Shown one piece after another: positions 33,939 through 42,666 of a stretch of DNA of 64,000 nt. Within the stretch, counting starts at the first letter, position 1. Each line of letters starts with the position of its first letter. The notes beneath the pieces were generated by a model. The model saw only the letters and a list, made by a program, of their open reading frames with translations, made no database searches and was not told the origin of the DNA. The DNA lies in assembly GCF_001623075.1 (NCBI RefSeq), contig NZ_LMCF01000022.1:38206-102205 (forward strand), written 5' to 3'. This stretch comes from Pseudovibrio sp. Ad37 (GTDB lineage Bacteria; Pseudomonadota; Alphaproteobacteria; Rhizobiales; Stappiaceae). A program made the position numbers and the translations under genes.

Positions 33939-36641
33939 CCGATCAAGCGTAGTGACGTCCAGAACAACATCCGCAAGCGCATCATCATCAGGAGAGCGCT
34001 TTACGCGGAAGCCGAGACTGCGGCACATATCCAGCATGGTGGTGTTCTCGCGTAAAACCTCGCCTTTGACGGTCTGGATACCATCCACTTTCGCATAACG
34101 AATAATCAACTTCATCAAAACCCAACCAAGGCCCATGCCTTTGAGGTTGGACTGAACCATCACCGCATACTCGCCCTCAGTATGGTCTGGGTTTGCATGA
34201 AGCCGGACTACTCCCAAAATATCGCCCGTTTCAGGATCAATAGCCGAAAATGCCATAGCCCGCGCATAGTCCAACTGCACGAGACGAGCTAGAAACGTGT
34301 GCGAGAATTCTTTGACTGGAGCAAAGAAACGCAGGCGCAAGTCTTCAACCGAAACCTTCTCAAAGAAGTTCTTCAGTTTGCCTTGGTCTTCAGGTCGGAT
34401 TGGCCGGATCAGGATCGTCTTACCGTCCTTCAGCTTGTGTGTGTGTTCCCATTCAACAGGGTATGGCACGATAGACAGGCGAGATGCGCCTTGTCGTCCC
34501 GGACGTTTTTCCGGAGCACTGATCGCGACACGCGCATCAAGGACAACAATGCCATTCTCATCGACCACAACTGGGTTCAGATCCAGCTCCCGCACTTCCG
34601 GGAAATCAACGGCGATTTGAGAGAGCTTCACCAAAAGGTGCTCCACCGCTGCAACGTTGGCAGACGGTCGATTACGGAATCCCTTCAACAGCTTGGCTGT
34701 GCTCGTACGGGAAATCATTGCCTTGGCGAGGTTAAGGTCAATCGGCACTAGATCAATCGCCCGGTCACCAACCACCTCAACGGATGTGCCGCCTTTGCCA
34801 AACACGACCACAGGACCAAACACCGGATCATCTGCAAGGCCAGCATAGGTTTCTAATCCAAACCTGCGTGTCACCATTGGTTGGATTTCAACACCGGTAA
34901 TGTCAGCATGCGGGTAGGAGTGCTTCACATTGCCAAGGATCTTCTCAAAAGTTGCTTTCACGCCAGCAACGCTGTCAACGCCAAGATGCACGCCGCCAAC
35001 ATCAGATTTGAAGGTTAAATCAGGGCTGCTGACTTTAAGAACAAGCTGATCATGTTTGTCGAACAAAACCTCAGCAACCTTGGCAGCTTCCTCAACGGTT
35101 TTGACCAGATGCAACTCTACCTGATTGACTGAATAGGCTCGCAGAAGTTCCCGCGTCTGCAAAGGTGTAAGCCACTTCTGTCCATTCTCCAGCGCAACGC
35201 GGATAGTCTCTTTCGCCAGCCGCAAGTTGGGCTTATAATCGCTGGGCAGGCTGTCTGGGACAGCAGAAAGATGATCCTTTGCTTCCTTGTATCGAACCAG
35301 ATGCATAAAGGAACGAATTGCGCCAGACGGGCTTGGATAACAAGGCACACGCGCTTCATCCAGAACCTGCCGCGGAATATTGGCACCACCAGCCAGCGTA
35401 GTCACAAAAGCCTGATGCTTGCCAAGCCGTTTGCGATCTTCTTGACCGGCCTCAGCAAAGGCTTTTGCAACCTTAGAGAAATCTTCAAATGCTGTTGGTG
35501 CAGCTATCGCCAGCACACCGTCAGAGTTCGGGTCTTTCAAAAGAGCGCTGATACCCTCTTTGAACTCTTCAGGGCTTGCTGCTTCAGGCAAGACCATCGG
35601 ATTGTCCGGCCGCGCGTCAGTCCGTGTCAAAGAGCACAGCTTCTCTTTGGTTTCCTCACTGATAGGAGCCAGCTTGCCACCAACCTTCGCAAGGCGATCA
35701 GCAGCCAGCGTTGCCAGACTACGACCATTCGCGATGATAGAAAGACGCCGCCCCGCTGATGGAGCAACACGGGTGACAGTCTCTGCTGCTTCAAACATCT
35801 CATCTAGGTCGTAAACACGAAGCACGCCAGCACGCTGCAAAGCGGCATCATAAACAGAATCGCGCGTTGCCAGACGGCTGGAGTGGGCGGTACCTGAAAT
35901 GTGTTGGTCACGGCTCGCACCACTGCGAATAACGATTACTGGTTTAGACCGGGCTGCCGCCCGTGCAGCTGACATAAACTTGCGCGGGTTTGCAATGGTT
36001 TCAAGGTGCACAAGGATCGCTTTGGTCCGATAATCCTGCGCGTACCAGTTCAGCAAGTCAGAGACGTCTACATCCAAACGGCGGCCAAGAGAAACAACGC
36101 CGGAGAACCCGATGGAGTTAGCTTTGGCCCAGGACAATGTGGTGTTGAAGATGGTGCCGGAGCGGGAAATAAGCGCCAGCTCCCCCTTCAAAGCTTGCTC
36201 GCTTGTCAGGAGCGTAGAGAGCTTGGAATGCGGGGAGGCGATCCCGAGGCTACCCGGACCGAGAATTCGAATATTGTATGGATGTGCCGCTTTCAAAAGC
36301 GCATCAAGATGTTCATCGCGCCAGCTGTCAAAGCCGCTTGCGGGAATAACCACTGCGCGTGTGCCTTGCTCGCCGAGAAGCCTGATGTCATCTGCTGCTG
36401 TAGTATGATCTCCCAGTAAAATGGCAAGATCTGCTTTGCCATCCACCTCTGGAATAGAAGCGATACTCCTAAATCCATCTGCCGAAGTTCCGGACAAGCC
36501 AATAAACGCTCTTGGACCAGAAAAACCGCAACCGACAAGGCTGTCGATGAGACGCTGCAGGACCACCTCCTGCTTGCTGTTTGGGCCAACAATGGCAATA
36601 GAGCGTGGAGAGGTCAAACCCTCTAGATTGCAGATCGTCAT
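33924..36641 (-). CDS. Pat-type protein: ADP-forming acyl-CoA synthetase domains fused to GNAT acetyltransferase
   Basis: 905 residues. Order: CoA-binding domain (LTSPRSIAIVGPNSKQE), succinyl-CoA-ligase-like domain with GSLGIASPHSKLSTL and LISRSGTIFNTTLSWA, an ATP-grasp domain (DKHDQLVLKVSSPDLTFKSDVGGVHLG in two stretches), and a C-terminal GNAT domain (about 735-895; VMVQSNLKGMGLGWVLMKLII). This is the layout of Salmonella Pat/YfiQ, which acetylates and switches off acetyl-CoA synthetase. The same layout is possible for an active acyl-CoA synthetase. Monocistronic. Confidence 0.88.
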   Translation of the reverse strand: MTICNLEGLTSPRSIAIVGPNSKQEVVLQRLIDSLVGCGFSGPRAFIGLSGTSADGFRSIASIPEVDGKADLAILLGDHTTAADDIRLLGEQGTRAVVIPASGFDSWRDEHLDALLKAAHPYNIRILGPGSLGIASPHSKLSTLLTSEQALKGELALISRSGTIFNTTLSWAKANSIGFSGVVSLGRRLDVDVSDLLNWYAQDYRTKAILVHLETIANPRKFMSAARAAARSKPVIVIRSGASRDQHISGTAHSSRLATRDSVYDAALQRAGVLRVYDLDEMFEAAETVTRVAPSAGRRLSIIANGRSLATLAADRLAKVGGKLAPISEETKEKLCSLTRTDARPDNPMVLPEAASPEEFKEGISALLKDPNSDGVLAIAAPTAFEDFSKVAKAFAEAGQEDRKRLGKHQAFVTTLAGGANIPRQVLDEARVPCYPSPSGAIRSFMHLVRYKEAKDHLSAVPDSLPSDYKPNLRLAKETIRVALENGQKWLTPLQTRELLRAYSVNQVELHLVKTVEEAAKVAEVLFDKHDQLVLKVSSPDLTFKSDVGGVHLGVDSVAGVKATFEKILGNVKHSYPHADITGVEIQPMVTRRFGLETYAGLADDPVFGPVVVFGKGGTSVEVVGDRAIDLVPIDLNLAKAMISRTSTAKLLKGFRNRPSANVAAVEHLLVKLSQIAVDFPEVRELDLNPVVVDENGIVVLDARVAISAPEKRPGRQGASRLSIVPYPVEWEHTHKLKDGKTILIRPIRPEDQGKLKNFFEKVSVEDLRLRFFAPVKEFSHTFLARLVQLDYARAMAFSAIDPETGDILGVVRLHANPDHTEGEYAVMVQSNLKGMGLGWVLMKLIIRYAKVDGIQTVKGEVLRENTTMLDMCRSLGFRVKRSPDDDALADVVLDVTTLDRETMS

Positions 36642-36752
36642 AGCGCATTTCCCGTCAAACTCTGTAGAGTTTTAGGTGCTGTTACTCGGGTATTCAGTTC
36701 AGACCAATGTCCCTCATAATGGAGTTGAAGGGCGTTTGATCTTCAAAATAGA

Positions 36753-36785
36753 AGAGAGGTGCGACAGCAAAGCGACACCTCTCTC
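36753..36785. terminator. Terminator hairpin downstream of the universal stress protein gene
   Basis: AGAGAGGTG and CACCTCTCT arms pair around a 14-nt loop in the 197-nt gap before the Pat-like gene. On the minus strand the hairpin is followed by TCTATTTT, consistent with ending the stress-protein transcript. Confidence 0.5.
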
Positions 36786-36838
36786 CCTTTCAAAATGAGC
36801 AAGGATCGGGAGACAAAATGGGATGTCCCCCGACTAAA

Positions 36839-37669
36839 TTAGTGAGCCATCAGAACTGGAATAGTCATAGAATGCAGAATGTCACGGGTCGCTCCACCTA
36901 CGAGATATTCACGCATACGGCTGTGACCGTAACCACCCATAACAAGCAGATCTGTTCCACTTTCTGAGACATAGTTGAGAAGCGCATCACCAACAGCGAT
37001 TGGTGGGTTGTTGATCACATCAACATTGATCTCCAGATCGTGGCGAGCAAGATACGTTGCAATGTCGGATCCTGGTTCACCTTCAAGAGGCAGACCTTTG
37101 TTCACGATCACGATTGTAACGTGCTCTGCCATTTCCAGAATTGGAAGCGCTGCATGCACTGCACGTGCTGCCGTTGCGCTGCCATCCCAAGCCAAAACAA
37201 CTTTCTTCGGCTTAAAATCACCTTTGGAGATGAATGGAACGATGAGCGTCGGCACGCCAGATTCAAACAGCAGACCTTCGATCAGCATTTCGCGCATTGG
37301 TTCAGGTGCTTCAGGGTTGTCCTGACCAATCACAACCATGTCGCTCAAGCGGCAATGACCCATGATGGATTCAAGGCTTCCACCGGTGACGATCTCTTCC
37401 ACACGAGTTTCAGTGGAGATGCCAGCGAGTTCTGCATAGCCTTTGAACTTCTCAGTAGAAGTCTTGGCAGCATCGATGGCCTGATTTTTAGCAACCTGCA
37501 AATAATCGGTTGGCATTGGTGCAGCCAGAAAACCGGGCACGATTGGCTCGAATGCCAGCGCAAGCCCCGTCGCATGTGCACCTGCCTGACGGGCAAATTC
37601 AACAGCAACCTTAGATGCTGTTTGATCGCCGTTCAGGTCTGTAATGGTGAGAATGTCCTTGATTGCCAT
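36839..37669 (-). CDS. Universal stress protein (UspA family, tandem-domain)
   Basis: 276 residues, the length of two UspA folds. The C-terminal domain has the ATP-binding signature VMGGYGHSRMREYLVGGATRDIL (G-x2-G-x9-G-S/T type). The N-terminal domain (IKDILTITDLNGDQTASKVAV onward) is degenerate. Tandem Usp proteins respond to starvation, oxygen limitation and other stresses. A near-perfect FNR-like box lies about 90 nt upstream, hinting at control by oxygen. Confidence 0.87.
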   Translation of the reverse strand: MAIKDILTITDLNGDQTASKVAVEFARQAGAHATGLALAFEPIVPGFLAAPMPTDYLQVAKNQAIDAAKTSTEKFKGYAELAGISTETRVEEIVTGGSLESIMGHCRLSDMVVIGQDNPEAPEPMREMLIEGLLFESGVPTLIVPFISKGDFKPKKVVLAWDGSATAARAVHAALPILEMAEHVTIVIVNKGLPLEGEPGSDIATYLARHDLEINVDVINNPPIAVGDALLNYVSESGTDLLVMGGYGHSRMREYLVGGATRDILHSMTIPVLMAH

Positions 37670-37756
37670 AAGCCTTGTCTCCTTGCCCTCTATTTCTTAG
37701 CGGTACGGGAGGTTGTCCCTCACCTGAAATATTAGGTCAGCATTGCAATAGCTGCT

Positions 37757-37770
37757 TTGATCCTTGTCAA
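37757..37770. promoter_or_regulatory. FNR/FnrL-like box upstream of the universal stress protein gene
   Basis: TTGAT-CCTT-GTCAA matches the FNR consensus TTGAT-N4-ATCAA at 9 of 10 defined positions, about 90 nt upstream of the usp start. A TTGACA-like -35 on the minus strand overlaps it. Oxygen control of Usp genes by FNR/Anr proteins is established in other bacteria; here it is inferred. Confidence 0.5.
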
Positions 37771-38119
37771 CCTTAATCATTGGGATAAGGTTTTGAAAAA
37801 TAATGCAGTTTCACTATTATTATAAGTAAGGGAGTGTAAGGTAGCCTAGTTTCGCTCCAAATAGGTATACTTAAAGTCTTTATACTTTAGACAAAGAATA
37901 ACTCATTGGCTGAATAAAAGCAGAGTTTTTATACACTTGCACCCTGCAAAGATATTTTGAACGAATGAACCTTGGGGCATGTGAATAGTCATTAAATCTT
38001 CGAATTACTAAGGTTTATTACTGAGAAAATTGTGATATTTCTATATCTGACGGAATTCAGGGAGGGGCTGGATTTGCGCCTATTGCAAGGACGGCCAATT
38101 TATTTTTGGGAGTTTATAA
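37771..38119. other. AT-rich promoter region of the TRAP operon
   Basis: About 350 nt, strongly AT-rich, with no open frame of note. It must carry the promoter for the TRAP binding-protein gene. No clear operator palindrome seen. The leader ends TTTTTGGGAGTTTATAA, with GGGAG serving as ribosome binding site. Confidence 0.4.
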
Positions 38120-39139
38120 ATGAAAAATCTTAAGGTTGCGACAGCTGCGCTCGCAGTAACAATGGGCTCCGCATTTGTAGGCGAAGCTCTGGCTGCGGAT
38201 GTGACCTGGAATGTCTCATTATGGGGCAAACGACGTGCATTTACCGAGCACGTTGAAAAGCTAGCTGAAGAAGTGGCAGTACGCACAAACGGCAAATTCG
38301 AAATCAAGCTGCATTACGGTGGAGCACTCTCCAAATCTCGCGAAAACCTTGATGGCATCTCCATCGGTGCGTTCGAGATGGCACAGTTCTGTGCATCTTA
38401 CCATGCAGACAAAAACCCGACATTGACCACCACCGATCTGCCATTCCTCGGCGTGCCGGATCTGGAAACTCAGGTAAAGGTAGATTTTGCGCTCTACAGT
38501 CACCCTGCAGTTCAAAAGGACCTGGGTCGTTGGAATGCAAAACTACTGATGCCATCTCCAATGCCGCAGTACAACCTGCTGGGTAAAGGCGATGCACCTG
38601 CAAAGCTGGCCGACTTTGAAGGCATGCGTGTGCGTGCTCTTGGCGGCGTTGGTAATGCGATGAAGACCATTGGCGCTGTTCCAACAACCGTAACAGCTTC
38701 TGAGGCGTATCAGGCGATCGATTCTGGTACCGTGCAGGCCGTTGCTTTTGCACCTCACGCACATCTGTCATTCAAAACGGTTGAAGCTGGCAGCTGGTGG
38801 ACCAACAACCTGAACCCAGGCACTGTGAGTTGCCCGGTTGTCGTCAGCAAAGACGCCTACGACATGCTGTCACCTGAATTCCAGAAGGCTCTGGATGAAA
38901 GTGTAGTCCCTGCAGTTCAGCACTACCTGGACACCTATACAAAGGTCTACGATAAGTTCTATCCAGCTCTGGAAGCAAACGGTGTAAACCAAATATCCTT
39001 TACGGAAGAAGAGCTTGAGGCTTTCAAAGCTATTGCCGGTAAGCCAATCTGGGACACGTGGGTTGAAGACATGTCTGCAAAGGGTCTTCCAGCAGCAGAA
39101 CTGCTCACGCTCGTACAAAACACAATTGCAGGTAAGTAA
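38120..39139 (+). CDS. TRAP transporter substrate-binding protein (DctP family)
   Basis: 339 residues with a Sec signal peptide (cleavage after GEALA, about residue 26). The mature protein is a DctP-type solute receptor (LHYGGALSKSRENLDGISIGAFEMAQF; MRVRALGGVGNAMKTIGAVPTTVTASEAYQAI, each part of the family core). It captures a carboxylate or similar acid in the periplasm and delivers it to the DctQM permease encoded next. The ligand cannot be read reliably. A terminator after this gene likely sets receptor excess over permease. Confidence 0.92.
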   Translation: MKNLKVATAALAVTMGSAFVGEALAADVTWNVSLWGKRRAFTEHVEKLAEEVAVRTNGKFEIKLHYGGALSKSRENLDGISIGAFEMAQFCASYHADKNPTLTTTDLPFLGVPDLETQVKVDFALYSHPAVQKDLGRWNAKLLMPSPMPQYNLLGKGDAPAKLADFEGMRVRALGGVGNAMKTIGAVPTTVTASEAYQAIDSGTVQAVAFAPHAHLSFKTVEAGSWWTNNLNPGTVSCPVVVSKDAYDMLSPEFQKALDESVVPAVQHYLDTYTKVYDKFYPALEANGVNQISFTEEELEAFKAIAGKPIWDTWVEDMSAKGLPAAELLTLVQNTIAGK

Positions 39140-39150
39140 TTACCTATCAA

Positions 39151-39182
39151 AAGGCGCACCCTGTTTGGTGCGCCTTTTTTGT
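39151..39182 (+). terminator. Terminator between the TRAP receptor and permease genes
   Basis: AAGGCGCACC (39151-39160) pairs perfectly with GGTGCGCCTT (39167-39176), followed by TTTT. It is 12 nt past the dctP-like stop and about 100 nt before the permease genes, so partial read-through would give more receptor than permease. Confidence 0.85.
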
Positions 39183-39280
39183 TCCGATGGGGCTGCTCAT
39201 CGGAGGATTATTTAAGGGCCTGCTCGAATGTACTCGCTCAGAGCAGGGCACAACATTTCTCTTAAAATCGGGCTGATAAT

Positions 39281-39952
39281 ATGTCCAAATCAAACGGCCC
39301 CGCATATCCCAAGTCGGATATGGCCTATCTCCGCTTTAATGGTGTATTGGGGAAAATCGAAAACCTGTTCAATCTCATTGCTGCGACGTCCATCCTCGTC
39401 TTGATGTTGCTGGCTGTCGTTCAAGTCGCTGGACGCAACTTGTTCAACCAGCCCGTACCCGGTTTTATTGATATTACAGAGCAAGCCATGGCCGTATTCG
39501 CGTTCATGGGCATCGCTTATTGCCAGCGTGTTGGCGGCCACATCCGTATGGAGTTGGTAATCGGCGTCTTCAAAGGCCGTACTCAGTGGATTGCAGAGTT
39601 CCTTGGCGTGCTGGCAATTCTGCTCGTTGTATCGGTATTGATGTATGGCTCCTTCCTGCACTTTGATCGTGCATGGACCTTTGGGGACAGCACGATGGAT
39701 ATTTCCATCCCGACCTGGCCGTCCAAGTTTATTGTTCCACTTGCATTGTCATTGTTGTGGCTTCGTCTCGTTCTTCAGCTGTTTGGCTACTCCCGCCTGA
39801 TCATCAACCCGTCAGCCTCAGTATTGGATTTGCCACACGTGATGGATGCTGCTCAGCATGCAAAAGCTGAGATTGAGGAGACATTCCATTCTGCTGAAAA
39901 CGGAGAAGAAGGGCCTGAAATGAGAACACCTGCCCATGGAGGTGCATCATGA
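39281..39952 (+). CDS. TRAP transporter small permease subunit (DctQ family)
   Basis: 223 residues, four predicted transmembrane helices. Motifs: AVVQVAGRNLFNQPVPGFIDITEQAMAVFAFMGIAY in two stretches and GGHIRMELV, which are typical of DctQ. The C-terminal 40 residues are hydrophilic and acidic, longer than usual. It works with the DctM protein encoded by the overlapping next gene (ATGA). Confidence 0.9.
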   Translation: MSKSNGPAYPKSDMAYLRFNGVLGKIENLFNLIAATSILVLMLLAVVQVAGRNLFNQPVPGFIDITEQAMAVFAFMGIAYCQRVGGHIRMELVIGVFKGRTQWIAEFLGVLAILLVVSVLMYGSFLHFDRAWTFGDSTMDISIPTWPSKFIVPLALSLLWLRLVLQLFGYSRLIINPSASVLDLPHVMDAAQHAKAEIEETFHSAENGEEGPEMRTPAHGGAS

Positions 39953-41316
39953 CCCCGTTTGATATCGGTCTCATCATGACCGGGATGCTCTTGCTTCTCG
40001 TCATCATTGGTGTTCGCGTTGCCTTTGCGGCAGCGTTCGTCGGCATTATGGGCATGGTCGCGATCTTTTCCATGCGCCTCGGGTTTGAACGCGGTGTCAT
40101 GACCGCTGCAAAAATGGCTGGCACGATCCCGCATTCCAAGTCTGTGACCTATGCACTGTCCGTTTTGCCCACCTTCATCCTGATCGGCTTTCTGGCCTAT
40201 TACGCTGGCCTGACAAAGCAGCTGTTTGAAGCCTCAAAACGCTGGCTGGGCTGGCTTCCGGGCGGTTTGGCAATCGGAACTGTCTTCGCCACAGCAGGTT
40301 TTGCGGCTGTATCAGGCGCATCAACCGCAACTTCCGCTGTGTTCGCCCGTGTTGCGATCCCTGAAATGCTGGAGGCAGGCTATTCCAAACGCCTCTCTGC
40401 AGCAGTGGTTGCAGCTGGTGGAACATTGGCCTCGCTTATCCCGCCAAGTGCGATCCTCGTGATCTACGCCATTTTGGTGGAAGAGAGTGTTGGTAAACTC
40501 CTCATGGCAGGTTTCTTGCCCGGTGTTGTTTCCGTTCTCATCTATGCAGCCATCATTTACGTCATCGCTGCATGGCAGGGCGGAGCACCCGCCATTGGTG
40601 GCTACAGCTGGAAAGAGCGCTTTGAATCTGTACCTGGCACGTTCCCTATCATTGGCGTGATCCTGATCATTTTCAGCAGCCTCTATTTTGGCTTTGCGAC
40701 ACCAACAGAAGCTGGTGCATGTGGCGCGTTCGTGGTGTTGTTGGCTGCGTTTTACAAAGGCATGCGTACCAAGCAGCTTTTCCTGGCCCTTCACGAGACA
40801 GCAAAGCTGACGGTGATGATCTTCACGCTCATCTGGGGCGTACTCGTCTATGTCCGTTTCCTCGGCTTCGCAGGCCTTCCGGATGCATTCCGTGAGTTCA
40901 TTGTTGCACTCGATTATCCACCAATGATGATCATTGTTTGCATTCTGCTTGGGTATGCTGTGCTTGGAATGTTCATGGATGCAATCGGTATGCTGGTTCT
41001 CACTCTTCCAGTAGTCTTCCCGGCGATCATGGCACTGAATGGTGGTCTCGATGTCAGCGCGGCAGAAAGCACACTCGGCATGTCCGGTGCAGCCTGTGCA
41101 ATCTGGTTCGGCATCATCGTTGTGAAGATGGCAGAGCTCTGCTTGATTACACCGCCCATTGGCTTGAACTGTTTCGTGGTCTCCGGTGTGCGTCCAGACA
41201 TTCCGGTTCAGGAAGTCTTCCGCGGCGCGACACCGTTCTTTGTAGCGGATGTGGTGACCGTAGCTGTCTTGGTGGCCTTTCCGGCAATCATCACCTTCTT
41301 GCCATCCTTGATGTAA
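39949..41316 (+). CDS. TRAP transporter large permease subunit (DctM family)
   Basis: 455 residues with about 12 transmembrane helices. Family landmarks: VLPTFILIGFLAYYAGLTKQ, GFAAVSGASTATSAVFARVAIPEM, GTLASLIPPSAILVIYAIL and CLITPPIGLNCFVV. It forms the sodium-driven translocation channel with DctQ. A strong terminator follows the stop. Confidence 0.93.
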   Translation: MTPFDIGLIMTGMLLLLVIIGVRVAFAAAFVGIMGMVAIFSMRLGFERGVMTAAKMAGTIPHSKSVTYALSVLPTFILIGFLAYYAGLTKQLFEASKRWLGWLPGGLAIGTVFATAGFAAVSGASTATSAVFARVAIPEMLEAGYSKRLSAAVVAAGGTLASLIPPSAILVIYAILVEESVGKLLMAGFLPGVVSVLIYAAIIYVIAAWQGGAPAIGGYSWKERFESVPGTFPIIGVILIIFSSLYFGFATPTEAGACGAFVVLLAAFYKGMRTKQLFLALHETAKLTVMIFTLIWGVLVYVRFLGFAGLPDAFREFIVALDYPPMMIIVCILLGYAVLGMFMDAIGMLVLTLPVVFPAIMALNGGLDVSAAESTLGMSGAACAIWFGIIVVKMAELCLITPPIGLNCFVVSGVRPDIPVQEVFRGATPFFVADVVTVAVLVAFPAIITFLPSLM

Positions 41317-41342
41317 AATGGATGATCAATTGAGATAATGGG

Positions 41343-41371
41343 AAACCCCGGTCGGTGGACCGGGGTTTTTT
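41343..41371 (+). terminator. Terminator of the TRAP operon
   Basis: AAACCCCGGTC (41343-41353), loop GGTG, GACCGGGGTTT and a T-run ending near 41371. Perfect 11-bp stem, 27 nt past the DctM stop. Confidence 0.9.
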
Positions 41372-41411
41372 ATTGCGCCATACTCTGTGGTTTCCAACAA
41401 AGAGCATTGCC

Positions 41412-42299
41412 ATGAAAATCAAAAAATTATCCAATCAACATCAAGAGGTAGTCTGGTCGTTCTTGATGAACCACGTCTACAGCTCAATGTTTTTGCTCAA
41501 CAACATCGAAAAAGCGGGCCTTGAGTACACGAGTGAGCTCTACTCGGGAGAGTATTGGGGCGCTTATGATGAAGCCGACGAGTTAAAGGGTGTTTTGGCA
41601 CAGTTCTGGAACGGTAACTTGATGTCTCAGGCACCTGACTTGAACGCTCTGGAAACTCTCACCACGTACTTCCGTGAAGTTGTTAATCGCCCGGTTGCCG
41701 GAATGGTTGCTGATGGTGAGCAAGCCAGTTTTGTGTTGAACAAACTGAACTTTCCCGCAAATGCCTATAATACCAACCGCAGTGAAGGCCTCTATCAACT
41801 GGCCTTGGAGGACCTGCAACTCTCTGAGAAATCAACTAGTGATCAATTCAGTCTGATTGCAACATCAGAAGCTGATGCGTCATTACTGTTCGATTGGCTA
41901 AAAGCGTATGAGCTGGAAGCCTTTGACGGTGAAGCCAGCGAAGAGCATGACAAACACATCACAAATCGCGTAATGGAAATGCAAAAAAGCGGCAATGCAT
42001 GGGTCTTGCTGGACAGAGAGCAACCTGTTGCGCTGAGTGGGTTTAATGCAACCCTCGCAGAAATCGTGCAAGTTGGCCCTGTCTGGACACCACCAGAACA
42101 TCGCAACAATGGATATGCCAGAGCCGTCGTTGCACTCACACTGGATCTTGTGAAGAAGCAAGGTGTACGGAGATCGGTTCTGTTCACCGATAATCCCGCG
42201 GCAGCAAAAGCTTATGAGGCTATCGGTTTCAAGCAAAACGGAAGCTTCCATCTTGCCTTGCTTAAGGAGCCTGTTGAGTTATCGAGTGTCTCAGCCTGA
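41412..42299 (+). CDS. GNAT-family N-acetyltransferase
   Basis: About 295 residues from ATG 41412 (MKIKKLSNQHQEVVWSFL). The C-terminal GNAT fold carries the acetyl-CoA loop region VWTPPEHRNNGYARAVVALTLDL (RxxGxA-like Q/R-x-x-G-x-A/G) and VLFTDNPAAAKAYEAIGF. The N-terminal 150 residues are a helper domain as in other two-domain GNATs. The substrate is unknown. Single gene after the TRAP terminator. Confidence 0.85.
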   Translation: MKIKKLSNQHQEVVWSFLMNHVYSSMFLLNNIEKAGLEYTSELYSGEYWGAYDEADELKGVLAQFWNGNLMSQAPDLNALETLTTYFREVVNRPVAGMVADGEQASFVLNKLNFPANAYNTNRSEGLYQLALEDLQLSEKSTSDQFSLIATSEADASLLFDWLKAYELEAFDGEASEEHDKHITNRVMEMQKSGNAWVLLDREQPVALSGFNATLAEIVQVGPVWTPPEHRNNGYARAVVALTLDLVKKQGVRRSVLFTDNPAAAKAYEAIGFKQNGSFHLALLKEPVELSSVSA

Positions 42300-42666
42300 T
42301 CTTCTTTAGGGGCGCTCGAAGTGACGCATACCCCAACTCTCTCGGATATTGATTTCTACCGAGGTTCGATAGCATCCAGAAACCCATCTCCTTTGCAAAG
42401 CAGCAGCGTGAGCCAGTCCACGCAATCGGAGAAATTAGGCACTCCGATTGTAGCAATGCCTGGTGAAGGAGGTGGTAGCTGGATGAAGCTTGAATTTAAG
42501 TTCAAAATAAAAAAAGCACGGAACAGACTGGTACTCTAGTTCCGTGCAATTCTAAAATAAGCCATCGGGAAAGGGGGCGGTAGCTCCCTTTCTCTTCCTC
42601 AATATAGTCCTGATCTCTTAATCACGCAATAATGAGGATATAGTGGGTATTCCACCGTAATAACTT
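42300..42666. other. Intergenic region downstream of GNAT and xseA
   Basis: About 367 nt between convergent genes. Besides the xseA terminator it holds a second small hairpin, GAAAGGG/CCCTTTC, near 42568-42591. A 72-codon plus-strand frame from GTG 42321 is present but is not convincing because it lacks a ribosome binding site and family likeness and runs into the terminator. Confidence 0.4.
42506..42547 (-). terminator. Terminator reading from the xseA side
   Basis: GCACGGAAC (42516-42524) and GTTCCGTGC (42539-42547) pair perfectly. On the minus strand the stem is followed by TTTTTTTATTTT, a strong intrinsic terminator about 120 nt past the xseA stop. Confidence 0.8.

Noticed and set aside
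42321..42539. 72-codon plus-strand frame from GTG, Ser-rich
   Set aside because: No ribosome binding site or family likeness, and its 3' end overlaps the xseA terminator.
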